48,064 bases of DNA from Methanospirillum lacunae (GCF_003173355.1 NZ_QGMY01000010.1:1-48064); one strand, 5' to 3'; shown: positions 1-10,432, counted from the stretch's first letter. Numbers and translations are program-made. Notes: generated by a model from the sequence alone, not told the origin.

Positions 1-62
1 GAAAGGTTCACGTACGGTTCTTAGAAGGGGGGAAGAGAGTAATCTCTTCTTCCTATTCGACT
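1..62 (+). mobile_element. 3' end of a group II intron (part of domain V plus domain VI)
   Basis: The first bases look like the GAAA tetraloop and descending strand of a group II intron domain V (1-20, including CACGTACGGTTC). A linker follows, then a domain-VI-like hairpin: GGAAGAGAG at 31-39 pairs with CTCTTCTTCC at 44-53, with one unpaired base. A55 is a plausible branch-point adenosine, 6-7 nt before a likely 3' splice site near 61-62 (TTCGAC/T). The rest of the intron, including any reverse transcriptase gene, lies left of the window. The call rests on motif resemblance alone, and the exact splice site is uncertain. Confidence 0.55.
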
Positions 63-307
63 ACAATGTTTTGTCAATTAACAATAGGGAGTTATATGGG
101 ATTAAATGTAGAAAATAATTATAAATATCGTTTTTATATGGGGTCTGTATTACCATATCCTGATGAGATATATTTCATACCCGCCTTGGACAAAAATCTA
201 CCCTTCTCGTCATTCTATTTAATCACTCATATCTGGGATCCATCCAATTTTTGAATAAACAGGTTTCGGATCAAGTATTACCATGCCCTCCCTATATGTA
301 AGAAACC
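63..307. other. Intergenic stretch after the intron, no convincing gene
   Basis: This A+T-rich segment separates the intron end from the first glycosyltransferase. A 62-codon frame (66-254) starts four bases after the intron. It has no recognisable motif, no ribosome binding site and an ordinary intergenic composition, so I do not call it a gene. It could be the 3' exon of whatever the intron entered. A run TTTTTATAT at 131-139 is TATA-like but lies about 170 bases before the next start codon. Confidence 0.4.
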
Positions 308-1387
308 ATGCGATGTGCTGTATTCCATGATTATTTTAGTTCAATTGGTGGAGGTGAGCAGGTTGCAACTATGCTTGCATACTGTCTCTCAGCTGATCTG
401 ATCACAACAGAATGTAAAGAAACAGCGTTACCTAAAAGCCTTGGTATCCCTATTTATTCGCTTGGAAAGATTATTCCATTTCCTGTTATGAAACAAATGT
501 CCACAGCATGGCTTTTTTCCCGATCAAATTTTTCAGAATCATATAATTTTTTTGTTTTTAGTGGAAATTGGGCATCACATGCTTCAAAATTTCATCATCC
601 CAATATCTGGTACTGCCATACTCCTGTTCGTGCATTTTATGATCTTGCTGATCTCTTTGAACAGAGGTTGCCGGTTTTTATGAGACCTCTTTACCGTGTC
701 TGGGTTAAACACCAACGTAACGTAGATCAGAAGGTGGTTGCAGATATTGACAAAATAATAACTAATTCTCACAATACCGCAGCCAGGATCCTTCATTATT
801 ATGGGCGTAAGGCCCGGGTTGTTTATCCACCTGTTGATCTGGACCGGTTTTCATTCAAAGAATCTGGAGGGTTCTGGCTATCAGTAAACCGGTTGTACCC
901 TGAAAAGCGGATAGAGCTTCAGGTAGAAGCATTTCGTTTGCTGCCTGAAGAGGAACTTCTGATAGTTGGCGGAGCAGGAAGCGGTGATCACGCGATTCGA
1001 TATGCATCAAAAATTATGACGAATCTCCCATCCAATGTGAAGATGCTCGGTTCTGTCTCTTCTGAAGAATTAACTGATCTGTATAGTACATGCCGGGGAT
1101 TGATATGTACTGCAATTGATGAGGATTTTGGAATAACTCCTTTGGAAGCGATGGCATCGGGAAAACCTGTGGTTGCTGTTAATGAGGGTGGTTTTCAGGA
1201 GACTGTTGTTCATGGAGAAACCGGGCTTCTTATTGAGCCTACTGTGAAGGCGATAATCAAGGCGGTCATAGAAGTAGGAGTCGATCCAATCAGGTACAAG
1301 GATGCTTGTATCAGGAGAGCTGAAGAGTTTGGTGGGGTGGACCGGTTTTGCATGGAGATCCGGGAAATTGTTTCAACTTTTTATTAA
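308..1387 (+). CDS. GT4 family glycosyltransferase (paralogue 1)
   Basis: A cytoplasmic GT-B glycosyltransferase expected to move a sugar from a nucleotide donor onto a growing glycan. The N-terminal half carries an acceptor-domain signature, [13 protein letters not shown], near residues 6-18. The C-terminal half holds [17 protein letters not shown] and the donor-binding E-x7-E motif in [18 protein letters not shown], near residues 271-288. Its 359 aa is normal for GT4. The start is the ATG at 308, with no clear ribosome binding site. It is clearly paralogous to the gene at 2534-3625, with the same order of motifs throughout. The sugar and linkage cannot be read from sequence. It is the first intact gene after the intron and the gmd pseudogene follows it directly. 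Confidence 0.88.
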   Translation: MRCAVFHDYFSSIGGGEQVATMLAYCLSADLITTECKETALPKSLGIPIYSLGKIIPFPVMKQMSTAWLFSRSNFSESYNFFVFSGNWASHASKFHHPNIWYCHTPVRAFYDLADLFEQRLPVFMRPLYRVWVKHQRNVDQKVVADIDKIITNSHNTAARILHYYGRKARVVYPPVDLDRFSFKESGGFWLSVNRLYPEKRIELQVEAFRLLPEEELLIVGGAGSGDHAIRYASKIMTNLPSNVKMLGSVSSEELTDLYSTCRGLICTAIDEDFGITPLEAMASGKPVVAVNEGGFQETVVHGETGLLIEPTVKAIIKAVIEVGVDPIRYKDACIRRAEEFGGVDRFCMEIREIVSTFY

Positions 1388-1461
1388 ATTAATAGCGATA
1401 AAATATAAATAATTCATTTTTTGGCATGAGAGGTTTTTTCAACGTTGATATTTACCCGAGA

Positions 1462-2391
1462 ATGGATACAAAAGTTACATTAATTACTGGAATTACGGGA
1501 CAAGATGGGTCGATCTTTATATAACTTCTGTTAGTTAAAGAGATTTGAGGTTCATGGGCTCGTTCGTCGGGCATAATATCCTAAAGAACGATTTTTCTTA
1601 CATAACGTCAATCTTTCAGACCTTGATATGATCTCTCATGTTCTCCATAATATCAAATTCGATGAAAACTATCACCTTGATACACAAAGCCATGTCCGTG
1701 TGAGTTTTGAGACACTGGATATGACGGGAATGAGACCGGTCTTGAGATAACCCGATAACTTCAAGAAAACGGGTCAATCAATCCGGAAGTCCGATTTTAT
1801 AAGGCTTATTTAAGTGAGATGTTTGGGCATATTGCCCCTCCTTAGAATTCCGTTTACCTGTGCCAAGGTGCATTCATACTGGATACCACGCAATTACCGT
1901 GACGGATATGGCATGTTTTCATGCTATGGCATTCTCTTTAATCATAAATCATTGAGAGGTGGAGACACTTTCGTCACAGGAAAGATCACCCGGGGGATTG
2001 TAGCAATTCTATGGGGGAAAAAATTCACCTTGAAAATCTTGATGCCAACGCGACTGGGGTTTTTCTCCTAAGTATGTAGAACGGAGGTGATTTTTTTTGT
2101 AACAGGAAAAACCTGATGATTATATGATTGGGACCAGCGAGATCCACAATGTACAGAAATTTGTGGATTTTACTTTTAAATACGCTGAACTTGATTTTGA
2201 GAAGCATGTCCGAATTGATCCGAAGTACTTCCACCCGACTGAAGTAAAAGCATTTTAAGCAGACTCGCAGAAGTCAGAACAGAAGTTTGGGTGGAATGTC
2301 AGAATAATACTAGTGATTTGATGAAGGTCATGGGTGACGCTGCCATGGGTGTTTTGGACTTGATCTGGTTGGAGAAGGAGATGAAATAATC
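1462..2391 (+). pseudogene. gmd: Decayed GDP-mannose 4,6-dehydratase (gmd)
   Basis: The intact enzyme makes GDP-4-keto-6-deoxymannose, the precursor of GDP-fucose and GDP-rhamnose. The ATG at 1462 begins TLITGITGQDGS, the Gmd NADP-binding start, then hits a stop. Gmd-like pieces then appear in different frames. These are FEVHGLVRR; QSHVRVSFET near 1685-1715; a CAKVHSYWIPRNYRDGYGM and GILFNHKSLRGGDTFVTGKI region at 1855-1990; a KPDDYMIGT and EKHVRIDPKYFHPTEVKAF region at 2110-2258; and a tail reading LMKVMGDA and finally DLVGEGDEII near 2318-2391. Segments are missing between the pieces, including most of the STSE/YxxxK region. Multiple frameshifts, stops and deletions make function impossible. 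The 86-codon frame at 1814-2071 is part of this wreck. Confidence 0.9.
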
Positions 2392-2533
2392 AGTAGGGAG
2401 TTCCCTGTTAGGTGGTGGAGGAAGGATTGATCCCCAATATCATAATACTTTATTTGTCAGAGTTTTCTATTATGAGCGTATATCCATTAGGGTGTGATTG
2501 TATGAAAAAAACAGCTTCAGTTTCTGAAACATC

Positions 2534-3625
2534 ATGAAAACCGCAATATTTCATGACTATTTTGGTTCGATTGGAGGTGGGGAGAAAACTGTCGTCAGTA
2601 TGGCGAAAATACTTGACGCAGATATTTTTACGACTGATATAGATGCTTTTTCGATCTTCAATTCTAAAGTTCCGGTCCACACACTTCGCCGGACAGTAAA
2701 AAAAAGCCCACTTAAACAAATTTCTACATCACTATCCTTTTCGCATTGTGATCTTCATGATGAGTTTGATTTTTTCCTCTTTACCGGCAACTGGAGTGTT
2801 CATGCAGCAGCTGTTCACCATCCAAATCTTTGGTACTGTTATACCCCAACTCGTGCGTTTTATGATAATTATCAGAATTTTCTGAATACAATGCATCCGG
2901 TTGTCAGACCAGCTTTTGCTGCTTGGGTTGCTTTTCATCGGCGCTGGAATGAGAAGGCTATCAAGTCGGTTGATTCTATCATTTCAATATCAAATACTAT
3001 ATCAGAGAGAGTGCAAACGTACCTGAATCGGGAGTCCTTAGTAATTTACCCACCTGTTGACACCAGACGGTACTCCTGCGTTGAGTATGGGGATTTTTGG
3101 CTCTCTGTGAACCGATTATATCCGGAAAAACGACTTGAACTCCAGATTGAAACTTTCAGGTCTCTTCCTGATGAGCATCTGGTTATCGTTGGGAGTTATT
3201 CCCGAGGTGATCAGGCTGAGGGGTATGCCCGGAAGATACTACATAATCTCCCTAAAAATGTCACATATATTGGGGAAGTAACTGAAGAAGAACTTATTTC
3301 ATACTATGCCCGTTGTAAAGGGCATATCACTACCGCTTCTCATGAGGATTTCGGGTTAACCCCGGTTGAGGCGATGGCAAGTGGCAAACCGGTTGTAGCC
3401 GTCTGTGAAGGTGGATATCGTGAAACTGTAACAAATGCCACCGGAATTCTGACTTCGGCTGAAGTTCCAGTTCTGCGTGAAGCTGTCCATTTTTTATCTG
3501 AAAATCCAGAGTCATATCGTTCTGCATGTCTTCAACAGGCAACAAAGTTTGACAAAGATAATTTCGCAAAAAAAATTCGTGAGGCAGTATATAATGGAAT
3601 GGCTAAAAGGGAGAATTTTCCGTGA
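2534..3625 (+). CDS. GT4 family glycosyltransferase (paralogue 2)
   Basis: A GT-B retaining-type glycosyltransferase, paralogous to 308-1387 across its whole length. It shares FHDYFGSIGGGEK near the N terminus, [18 protein letters not shown] in the middle, and [21 protein letters not shown] near residues 269-287, which includes the E-x7-E donor site. At 363 aa it is full length for GT4. It starts at ATG 2534 with no obvious Shine-Dalgarno. Its stop codon overlaps the GTG start of the next glycosyltransferase, so the two are probably co-translated. With its paralogue it brackets the gmd pseudogene, which points to duplication and divergence here. Substrate unknown. Confidence 0.88.
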   Translation: MKTAIFHDYFGSIGGGEKTVVSMAKILDADIFTTDIDAFSIFNSKVPVHTLRRTVKKSPLKQISTSLSFSHCDLHDEFDFFLFTGNWSVHAAAVHHPNLWYCYTPTRAFYDNYQNFLNTMHPVVRPAFAAWVAFHRRWNEKAIKSVDSIISISNTISERVQTYLNRESLVIYPPVDTRRYSCVEYGDFWLSVNRLYPEKRLELQIETFRSLPDEHLVIVGSYSRGDQAEGYARKILHNLPKNVTYIGEVTEEELISYYARCKGHITTASHEDFGLTPVEAMASGKPVVAVCEGGYRETVTNATGILTSAEVPVLREAVHFLSENPESYRSACLQQATKFDKDNFAKKIREAVYNGMAKRENFP

Positions 3626-4545
3626 GTCCGAAATACCCTTTGATTTCAGTGATAACTCCTTCGTATAATCAGGGACAGTTTATCAGAGAGACAATTGAGA
3701 GTGTACTTTCACAGGATTATCCTGCAATTGAGTACATTGTTGTCGATGGTGGTTCATCTGATGGGACAGTAAATATTCTACAAGAGTATGGGGATCGGAT
3801 CATCTGGATATCTGAACCTGATGAGGGGCAGGCTGATGCGGTGAATAAAGGTGTAAGGCTGGCAAAAGGTGAATTTATTGGATGGTTAAATTCTGATGAT
3901 ATCTATGAACCTGGTGCTCTTTCCACGGTGATTGAGACGTTCCAAAAGAATCCTGATATTTCAGTGGTATACGGTGAGGCATGGCATATCACTAACTCCG
4001 GTCAGATTATTGCACGATACCCTATTGAACCGTTCAATTATCGCAGGCTGGCAGAGACCTGCTATATCTGTCAGCCTGCTTCTTTTATTCGCACTAATAG
4101 TTTTCTTGAGGCTGGTTTACTTCGTACTGATTTACACCTCTGTATGGATTATGAGTTCTGGATACGACTAGGGCATGAAAAACCATTTCTATACACTTCT
4201 AGAGTTCTTGCATCATCCCGTCTCTATCCTGAGAATAAGACGTTCTCACGAACTGATGAGGTTTTTCGGGAGGTAATGACCATGGTTTCTCAATATTATG
4301 GATATGTCCCGATTACCTGGGTCTATGGGTATCTTCAGAACCAGACAAGAGGGAAGTGGTCACTCCAATTTCCTGTTCAGGTGCTTATCACATTTATCCG
4401 AATGAATCGATCATGTGTATTAGGTGCCCTGCAGTACTGCGTCACCCTTTTCATTCCTTATCGAAATAATGGTCGGCTCACAGTAGATCTCATATCCCTG
4501 ATTAAAAAATCTCGGACTATGGATGATCTCCGAAAAAAATTATAA
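3622..4545 (+). CDS. GT2 family glycosyltransferase
   Basis: A GT-A fold glycosyltransferase. The N-terminal half has ISVITPSYNQGQFIRETIES, then the nucleotide-binding VDGGSSDGT (residues 41-49), the SEPDEGQADAVNKG loop (64-77) and an SDD metal-binding motif (91-93). The start is taken as GTG 3622, which overlaps the TGA of the preceding GT4 gene by four bases. The 307 aa has no membrane segments and is of ordinary GT2 length. The SEPDxGxxDAxNKG loop is typical of exopolysaccharide enzymes such as the WcaA/WcaE group. Together with the GT4 gene it probably adds successive sugars to one repeat unit. Donor unknown. Confidence 0.88.
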   Translation: MSPKYPLISVITPSYNQGQFIRETIESVLSQDYPAIEYIVVDGGSSDGTVNILQEYGDRIIWISEPDEGQADAVNKGVRLAKGEFIGWLNSDDIYEPGALSTVIETFQKNPDISVVYGEAWHITNSGQIIARYPIEPFNYRRLAETCYICQPASFIRTNSFLEAGLLRTDLHLCMDYEFWIRLGHEKPFLYTSRVLASSRLYPENKTFSRTDEVFREVMTMVSQYYGYVPITWVYGYLQNQTRGKWSLQFPVQVLITFIRMNRSCVLGALQYCVTLFIPYRNNGRLTVDLISLIKKSRTMDDLRKKL

Positions 4546-4666
4546 CTCCTTTATATTTAATTTTGGTGAATTTCTGCAACACTGCACTCATATGTAGGGA
4601 CGACGAAAAAATAATGAAGTACTAATTGTCCGAACGCCCGATAGGAGTATGTATCAGTGGATATGA

Positions 4667-5608
<942 letters not shown>

Positions 5609-5812
5609 TTCGATATAATTTTAGCCAACCCATTACTAAATGAACATTATTAAATCGTAGATTTTACGATTTCCAAAAAATAGTGTTTTTACTTAATAAT
5701 ATTATAGGGAAAAAACGAGTATTACATGTCTCAAATTAACTTTTGTATATGCTACTTTGTTAAACAAATGGATGCAAAAAAAGAATTTTTATCATTCTAG
5801 GAGAATTGAATT

Positions 5813-7084
5813 ATGGAAATAACCGTAGTCGGGGGAGGATATGTTGGACTGGTCACATCGGTTTGTTTTGCAGATATGGGGCATAGGGTCAGGATTATCG
5901 AGATTGACCCCCAAAAAGTGGAATTGATAAACAAGGGAATCCCCCCGATATATGAAGATAATCTTGAAGAGATACTAAAGAAAAATATAGGCAAGAATTT
6001 AACTGCCCAGTCAGATTACCAATTCATTGAAAAATCGGATGTTTTTTTTATCTGCGTCGGTACACCTCCTCAGGAGGATGGATCAGCCAATCTCCGCTAT
6101 CTCTCACAAGCTGCTGAATCAATTGGACAGGCTTTGAGAGATTCAACAATCTTTCAGGTAATCACTGTAAAAAGCACAGTTCCCCCTGGAACTACAGAAT
6201 CTGTTGTAATTCCGGCAGTTATAAAGAGTTCAGGGAGGACTAAAGACTCAATAGGATTCTGTATGAATCCTGAATTTCTCCGTGAAGGAAGAGCGATCAA
6301 AGATTTTAAAAATCCTGATCGAATTGTGATTGGAGGGAATTCAGATATTGCAATTCAGGTTGTGAGAGACGTATACTCAGGTTTTTCAGCACCAACTATC
6401 ACAACTTCATTAAAAGCAGCAGAAATGATAAAATACGCATCTAATTCATTTCTAGCAATGAAAATTTCCTTTGCCAATGAGATCGGAAATTTATGCAAAA
6501 AACTGGGAATAAATGTTTATGATGTGATGAACGGTATAGGATATGATCATAGAATAAATCCATATTTCCTAAATGCAGGGCTTGGTTTTGGCGGAAGTTG
6601 TTTTCCCAAAGACGTGATGGCATTAATACGGTTAGCTGAAAAGAACGATTTGGACCCTCTCTTATTGCAGTCGGTAATTGCCGTCAATGAAAAACAGCCG
6701 AATAAGATCATATCTCTCTTGAAAGAACGTATTGGATCAGTGAGTGGTAAACGGATTGCTATCCTTGGACTGGCGTTTAAAGACAATACTGATGATGTCA
6801 GGGATTCAAGGGCAATTCCGGTCATACAAAGTCTTCTCGATGAAGGAGCAGATGTCGTTGCATATGATCCCATGGCAATTGCTTCTATGAAAATCTATTA
6901 CCCGGATATCCAATATAGAAATACAGCTGGAGATGCCCTTGATGGAGCAGATGCCTGCCTCGTCCTCACCGAGTGGCCGGAATTCAGGGATATTGATACG
7001 TGTTTTGACCGGATGAAATCACGAGTAATTATTGAAGGTAGAAAAATTCTCTCGATTGAGGGAGTCGAAGGAATATGCTGGTAA
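5813..7084 (+). CDS. ugd: UDP-glucose 6-dehydrogenase
   Basis: Oxidises UDP-glucose twice, using NAD, to UDP-glucuronate. The N-terminal Rossmann site is GGGYVG (residues 7-12). The middle domain has the STVPPGTT and MNPEFLREGRAI signatures. The catalytic cysteine sits in GFGGSCFPKD as C263. The C-terminal UDP-binding domain contains GLAFKDNTDDVRDSRA. The 423 aa is the standard length. ATG 5813 is preceded by AGGAG at 5799-5803, one of the better ribosome binding sites in the window, so this may be the head of an operon that runs to 10785. A UDP-ManNAc dehydrogenase is the main alternative, but the GalU and decarboxylase neighbours support UDP-glucose. Confidence 0.92.
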   Translation: MEITVVGGGYVGLVTSVCFADMGHRVRIIEIDPQKVELINKGIPPIYEDNLEEILKKNIGKNLTAQSDYQFIEKSDVFFICVGTPPQEDGSANLRYLSQAAESIGQALRDSTIFQVITVKSTVPPGTTESVVIPAVIKSSGRTKDSIGFCMNPEFLREGRAIKDFKNPDRIVIGGNSDIAIQVVRDVYSGFSAPTITTSLKAAEMIKYASNSFLAMKISFANEIGNLCKKLGINVYDVMNGIGYDHRINPYFLNAGLGFGGSCFPKDVMALIRLAEKNDLDPLLLQSVIAVNEKQPNKIISLLKERIGSVSGKRIAILGLAFKDNTDDVRDSRAIPVIQSLLDEGADVVAYDPMAIASMKIYYPDIQYRNTAGDALDGADACLVLTEWPEFRDIDTCFDRMKSRVIIEGRKILSIEGVEGICW

Positions 7085-7087
7085 ATT

Positions 7088-7972
7088 ATGGTGCAAAAAG
7101 TCAGAAAAGTAGTAATTCCGGCAGCAGGTCTAGGTACCAGATTTCTCCCCATAACAAAGGCTCAACCAAAAGAGATGCTACCGGTGGTGGATAAACCTGT
7201 CATCCAGTATGTTGTTGAGGAAGCAGTTGCATCCGGTATAGACGATATAATCATTGTTACGGGTAGAAACAAACGGGCAATCGAAGATCACTTTGACCGG
7301 TGCATTGAACTTGAGCATGTATTTCCATCAAACCAAGGATCAGGTGCCTCAGATGCTTATGTTGATTTGAGTGATATTCCTAACATTCATTACATCAGAC
7401 AGAGGGAACCGAGGGGACTAGGAGATGCCATTCTACTATCAGAAAAACATTGTAATGATGAGCCCTTTGTTGTTCTTCTTGGAGACACCATCACAATAGC
7501 GCCTGAAAATGAGAAGACCTGTACAAGCCAAATGATTCATGCTTATACAAAATATGGTCAATCAATAATTGCAGTCGAACCGGTCCCAGAAAAGAAAATT
7601 CCGGATTATGGCATTATTGATGGTAATCTCATCGATAAAAATTTCTATGAAATTAAGAATATCGTAGAAAAACCTACCATAAGCGACGCCCCCTCAAATC
7701 TTGGTGCTATTGGATGTTACCTTTTCACTCCCGAAATTTTTTCATGTCTTAAACAGACCACTCCGGGTAAAGGAGGAGAGATTCAACTCACGGATGCGAT
7801 AAAAAAACTTTCTCATTCTATAGGGATGATCACTAACTGTCGCAGGTATGATATTGGTGATAAGATTGGATGGATGAAAGCTTTTTTTGAGCTAGCTCTG
7901 TCACGTAAAGAATTTCATGATGATCTCATGTCAATTCTACAAGAAAAAGTATGTACAAGGAGAAATGAATGA
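7088..7972 (+). CDS. galU: UTP--glucose-1-phosphate uridylyltransferase
   Basis: A nucleotidyltransferase that makes UDP-glucose from UTP and glucose-1-phosphate, the substrate of the Ugd encoded just upstream. The signature AAGLGTRFLPITKAQPKEML lies near residues 12-31, followed by DKPVIQYVVEEA. The loop EPVPEKKIPDYGIIDG and the IVEKP motif in the second half are typical of GalU rather than of dTDP- or CDP-glucose enzymes. Its 294 aa matches the family. It begins three bases after the ugd stop codon and overlaps the next gene by four bases (ATGA), so the three genes form one transcription-translation unit for the UDP-glucose to UDP-glucuronate route. Confidence 0.92.
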   Translation: MVQKVRKVVIPAAGLGTRFLPITKAQPKEMLPVVDKPVIQYVVEEAVASGIDDIIIVTGRNKRAIEDHFDRCIELEHVFPSNQGSGASDAYVDLSDIPNIHYIRQREPRGLGDAILLSEKHCNDEPFVVLLGDTITIAPENEKTCTSQMIHAYTKYGQSIIAVEPVPEKKIPDYGIIDGNLIDKNFYEIKNIVEKPTISDAPSNLGAIGCYLFTPEIFSCLKQTTPGKGGEIQLTDAIKKLSHSIGMITNCRRYDIGDKIGWMKAFFELALSRKEFHDDLMSILQEKVCTRRNE

Positions 7973-8976
7973 GTACTTCAATTTCGAAGTCAGAGGATAT
8001 TGAAATAATTCTCGCCGGTCTGAATAATGTCGATTTCAATGGTCAGACGATATTAGTAACCGGTGGATCCGGATTTCTCGGTTCCTGGATGTGTGAGGCC
8101 CTACTCAATAAAGGTGCAGAGGTCATTTGTCTTGATAATTATGCATCCGGAAGACCTGAAAATACAAATCACCTCCTTGATCACCCAGGTTTTACCAGAA
8201 TAGTCCATGATATATCAAAACCATTTGATCCTAAACGGCAAATTAATCTGGTATGTCATCTCGCTTCCCGGGCAGGCCCACTTGAATTTGAACATTATCC
8301 TATCCAGATTCTAAAATCAAATACCTTAGGGACAATGCATTCGCTTGGCATTGCAAAAAAGTATGGTGCTCGCCTCTTATTCACTTCTACCAGTGAGATA
8401 TATGGAGAAGCAACAGTGTTCCCAACACCTGAAACCTATCGGGGTAATGTTAATACTCTGGGTATCAGAGGATGTTATGATGAGGCGAAGCGGGCTGGTG
8501 AGGCCTATTGTATGGCATATCATCGTCAGCATGGTCTTGACGTCAGAATTGTCCGGATATTTAACACATACGGACCACGAATGCGCTCAGATGGGCATTA
8601 TGGAAGGGTAATTCCCAGATTTTTATCACAGGCGAAAAATAATCAACCAATCACCATATTTGGAGATGGAACCCAGACCCGTTCATTTTGTTATGTGACC
8701 GATCAGATCATCGGGTTGCTGAGGCTGGCAGGGCTTCCGGGGTTGGCAGGGGAAGTGGTGAATATTGGGAATCCAACGGAGCATACTGTTATCGGTCTTG
8801 CAAATATAATAAAAAATCTCCTGAATTCATCATCTTCTTTTATGTATAATCCGCACCCCCAGGATGATCCTATGCGAAGATTTCCAGATATATCTAAAGC
8901 TAAAAAGTTACTCCATTTTGAGCCACAAATTGGTTTAGAAAAAGGGCTTATCCGTGTCATTGAGGGTACATATTAA
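7969..8976 (+). CDS. UDP-glucuronate decarboxylase-like SDR (UDP-xylose synthase type)
   Basis: An extended SDR predicted to oxidise UDP-glucuronate at C4, decarboxylate it and reduce it to UDP-xylose. The NAD site TGGSGFLG is at residues 31-38, after a roughly 25-residue N-terminal extension. The catalytic region reads TSTSEIYG (139-146), with the Y-x3-K pair Y170 and K174 in CYDEAKRAGE. RIFNTYGPRM is the hallmark block of UDP-xylose synthases. The usual ACPASP stretch reads ASRAGP here, a small departure. Overlap with galU and proximity to ugd make UDP-glucuronate the natural substrate. A dTDP-glucose 4,6-dehydratase or UDP-sugar 4-epimerase is possible but less likely. The product could also be the 4-keto pentose if reduction is inefficient. 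Confidence 0.78.
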   Translation: MSTSISKSEDIEIILAGLNNVDFNGQTILVTGGSGFLGSWMCEALLNKGAEVICLDNYASGRPENTNHLLDHPGFTRIVHDISKPFDPKRQINLVCHLASRAGPLEFEHYPIQILKSNTLGTMHSLGIAKKYGARLLFTSTSEIYGEATVFPTPETYRGNVNTLGIRGCYDEAKRAGEAYCMAYHRQHGLDVRIVRIFNTYGPRMRSDGHYGRVIPRFLSQAKNNQPITIFGDGTQTRSFCYVTDQIIGLLRLAGLPGLAGEVVNIGNPTEHTVIGLANIIKNLLNSSSSFMYNPHPQDDPMRRFPDISKAKKLLHFEPQIGLEKGLIRVIEGTY

Positions 8977-9872
8977 TGAAAATAACGCTGGTTGTCCCCG
9001 CATATAATGAAGAGCAGGCAATAGGCCCTGTTATTGAAGAATATTATCCATATGTTGATGAAATCCTTGTAGTTGATGATGGTTCATCAGACAAAACTTA
9101 TGAAATCGCCTGTAGTTATTCTGATGAAAAAGTCTTTGTAAACAGGCACGAGCAAAATCAGGGAAAGGTCGGAGCACTAATGACTGGTGTAAAAAACGCC
9201 ACTGGAGACATCATTGTATTTACTGATGCAGACTGCACATATCCTGCCCGATATATCCCTGCTTTTGTCGAAGAACTGAATAAAGGTGCTGATCTGGTTT
9301 TAGGTTCCCGGGTAATTCAATCTGAAAATATTCCATTATTTAATCGGGTAGGTAATACAATCTTTTCCACACTTGCGACCTACATCAGTGGTAAGGAGAT
9401 TGTTGATGGACAGACCGGGATGCGGGCCTTTAAAAAAAGTATGTTTGATTCATTGCATGTCCAGGCAAAAGGTCTTGAATTTGAGACGAAGATGACAGTC
9501 CGTGCAGCAAAATTAGGATATATTATCGTTGAAATCCCCATTGAATATCGTGAGAGAGTTGGGGTTTCTAAACTTCATCCGGTGCGGGATGGATATCGAA
9601 TGTTTCGTGCGTTGATATCCATTGCCTGGAACGAAACATCACCATTAGCGAAAATGATTTCGGTGCCTGGAATTCTGTTTATTGGAATTGGAATGGTTTT
9701 TGGAATTTATAGTATATACGAACGTGTTTCTCATTATTATCTAACTCATGAGTTTTACCCATTGATATCTGGCTTTTTGATCTTATTTGGGTTACAACTT
9801 TCTTCGATTGGCCTCATCATCGATTATCTGGCAAAAAAATTGGATAGAATTGAAGAGCGGTTGAAAAAATGA
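8976..9872 (+). CDS. Polyprenyl-phosphate glycosyltransferase (ArnC/DPM-like GT2)
   Basis: A membrane-anchored GT2 enzyme predicted to transfer a sugar from a nucleotide donor to polyprenyl (dolichyl) phosphate on the cytoplasmic face. The catalytic domain begins VVPAYNEEQAIGPVIEEYYP, with VVDDGSSDKT near 34-43, a TDADCTYP metal site near 84-91 and an EYRERVGVSKLHP tail. Two hydrophobic C-terminal segments follow: one begins at SVPGILFIGIGMVFGIY and a second surrounds ISGFLILFGLQLSSIGLIID. The ATG shares its A with the preceding TAA stop, so it is coupled to the decarboxylase. I infer a lipid-phosphate pentose product from that context. A dolichol-phosphate mannose or glucose synthase is the alternative. 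Confidence 0.85.
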   Translation: MKITLVVPAYNEEQAIGPVIEEYYPYVDEILVVDDGSSDKTYEIACSYSDEKVFVNRHEQNQGKVGALMTGVKNATGDIIVFTDADCTYPARYIPAFVEELNKGADLVLGSRVIQSENIPLFNRVGNTIFSTLATYISGKEIVDGQTGMRAFKKSMFDSLHVQAKGLEFETKMTVRAAKLGYIIVEIPIEYRERVGVSKLHPVRDGYRMFRALISIAWNETSPLAKMISVPGILFIGIGMVFGIYSIYERVSHYYLTHEFYPLISGFLILFGLQLSSIGLIIDYLAKKLDRIEERLKK

Positions 9873-10432
9873 AAGAGGAATTATTTGAACCCTTGTTTAG
9901 GAAGATGAGAGTCAATCGCATTTTGCCTTGGATCCCAAAAAATGCAACGCTCTGTGATATTGGGTGTGGATTTGATGCTCAATTTTTAAAAATGATTTCG
10001 CCCTCTATTAAAAGGGGGTATGGGTTTGATCGAAAAGTTAACTCCAAACTTCAGGGAAATTTGACCATCCAATCTTATGATTTAAATAATCCTCTTCCAC
10101 TTCCTGATAATTCGGTTGATTGTGTTACATTGCTTGCAGTACTTGAACATCTTTCAAATCCAATTACAGTTTTTGCAGAAATCAGACGGATATGCCGCTC
10201 CAATGGAAGGATTATTCTTACAACACCGACACCTCTTAGTAAACCCATTTTAGAATTCCTATCCTTCCGAATGGGGCTTGTAAGTTCCCAGGAAATTTCT
10301 GATCATAAACATTACTGGTCGCTAGAAGAAATTCGTAATCTGTTAAAACAGTTCGACTTTCATGTTGTTGAACTAAATACTTTTTCTATCGGATTAAACT
10401 CGTTTGCGGTTGCAGAAAAAGTGACTGAATGA
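9869..10432 (+). CDS. Class I SAM-dependent methyltransferase
   Basis: A small Rossmann methyltransferase of 187 aa. The SAM-binding motif I is LCDIGCGFD near residues 28-36. An acidic partner lies in YGFDRKV, and NSVDCVTLLAVLEHLSNP is the usual post-II motif. NGRIILTTPTPLSKP belongs to motif III. It overlaps the upstream glycosyltransferase by four bases and the downstream membrane protein likewise, so it belongs to the lipid-linked sugar operon. The likely role is O-methylation of the transferred sugar or of a lipid-linked intermediate, but the sequence does not fix the substrate. Confidence 0.78.
   Translation: MKEELFEPLFRKMRVNRILPWIPKNATLCDIGCGFDAQFLKMISPSIKRGYGFDRKVNSKLQGNLTIQSYDLNNPLPLPDNSVDCVTLLAVLEHLSNPITVFAEIRRICRSNGRIILTTPTPLSKPILEFLSFRMGLVSSQEISDHKHYWSLEEIRNLLKQFDFHVVELNTFSIGLNSFAVAEKVTE

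Noticed and set aside
66-254. A 62-codon open frame right after the intron
   Set aside because: No motif, no ribosome binding site and composition like intergenic DNA; nothing to support a gene.
1814-2071. An 86-codon frame that could be called a small gene
   Set aside because: Its sequence is a fragment of the Gmd C-terminal half; it is one reading frame of the gmd pseudogene, not a separate protein.
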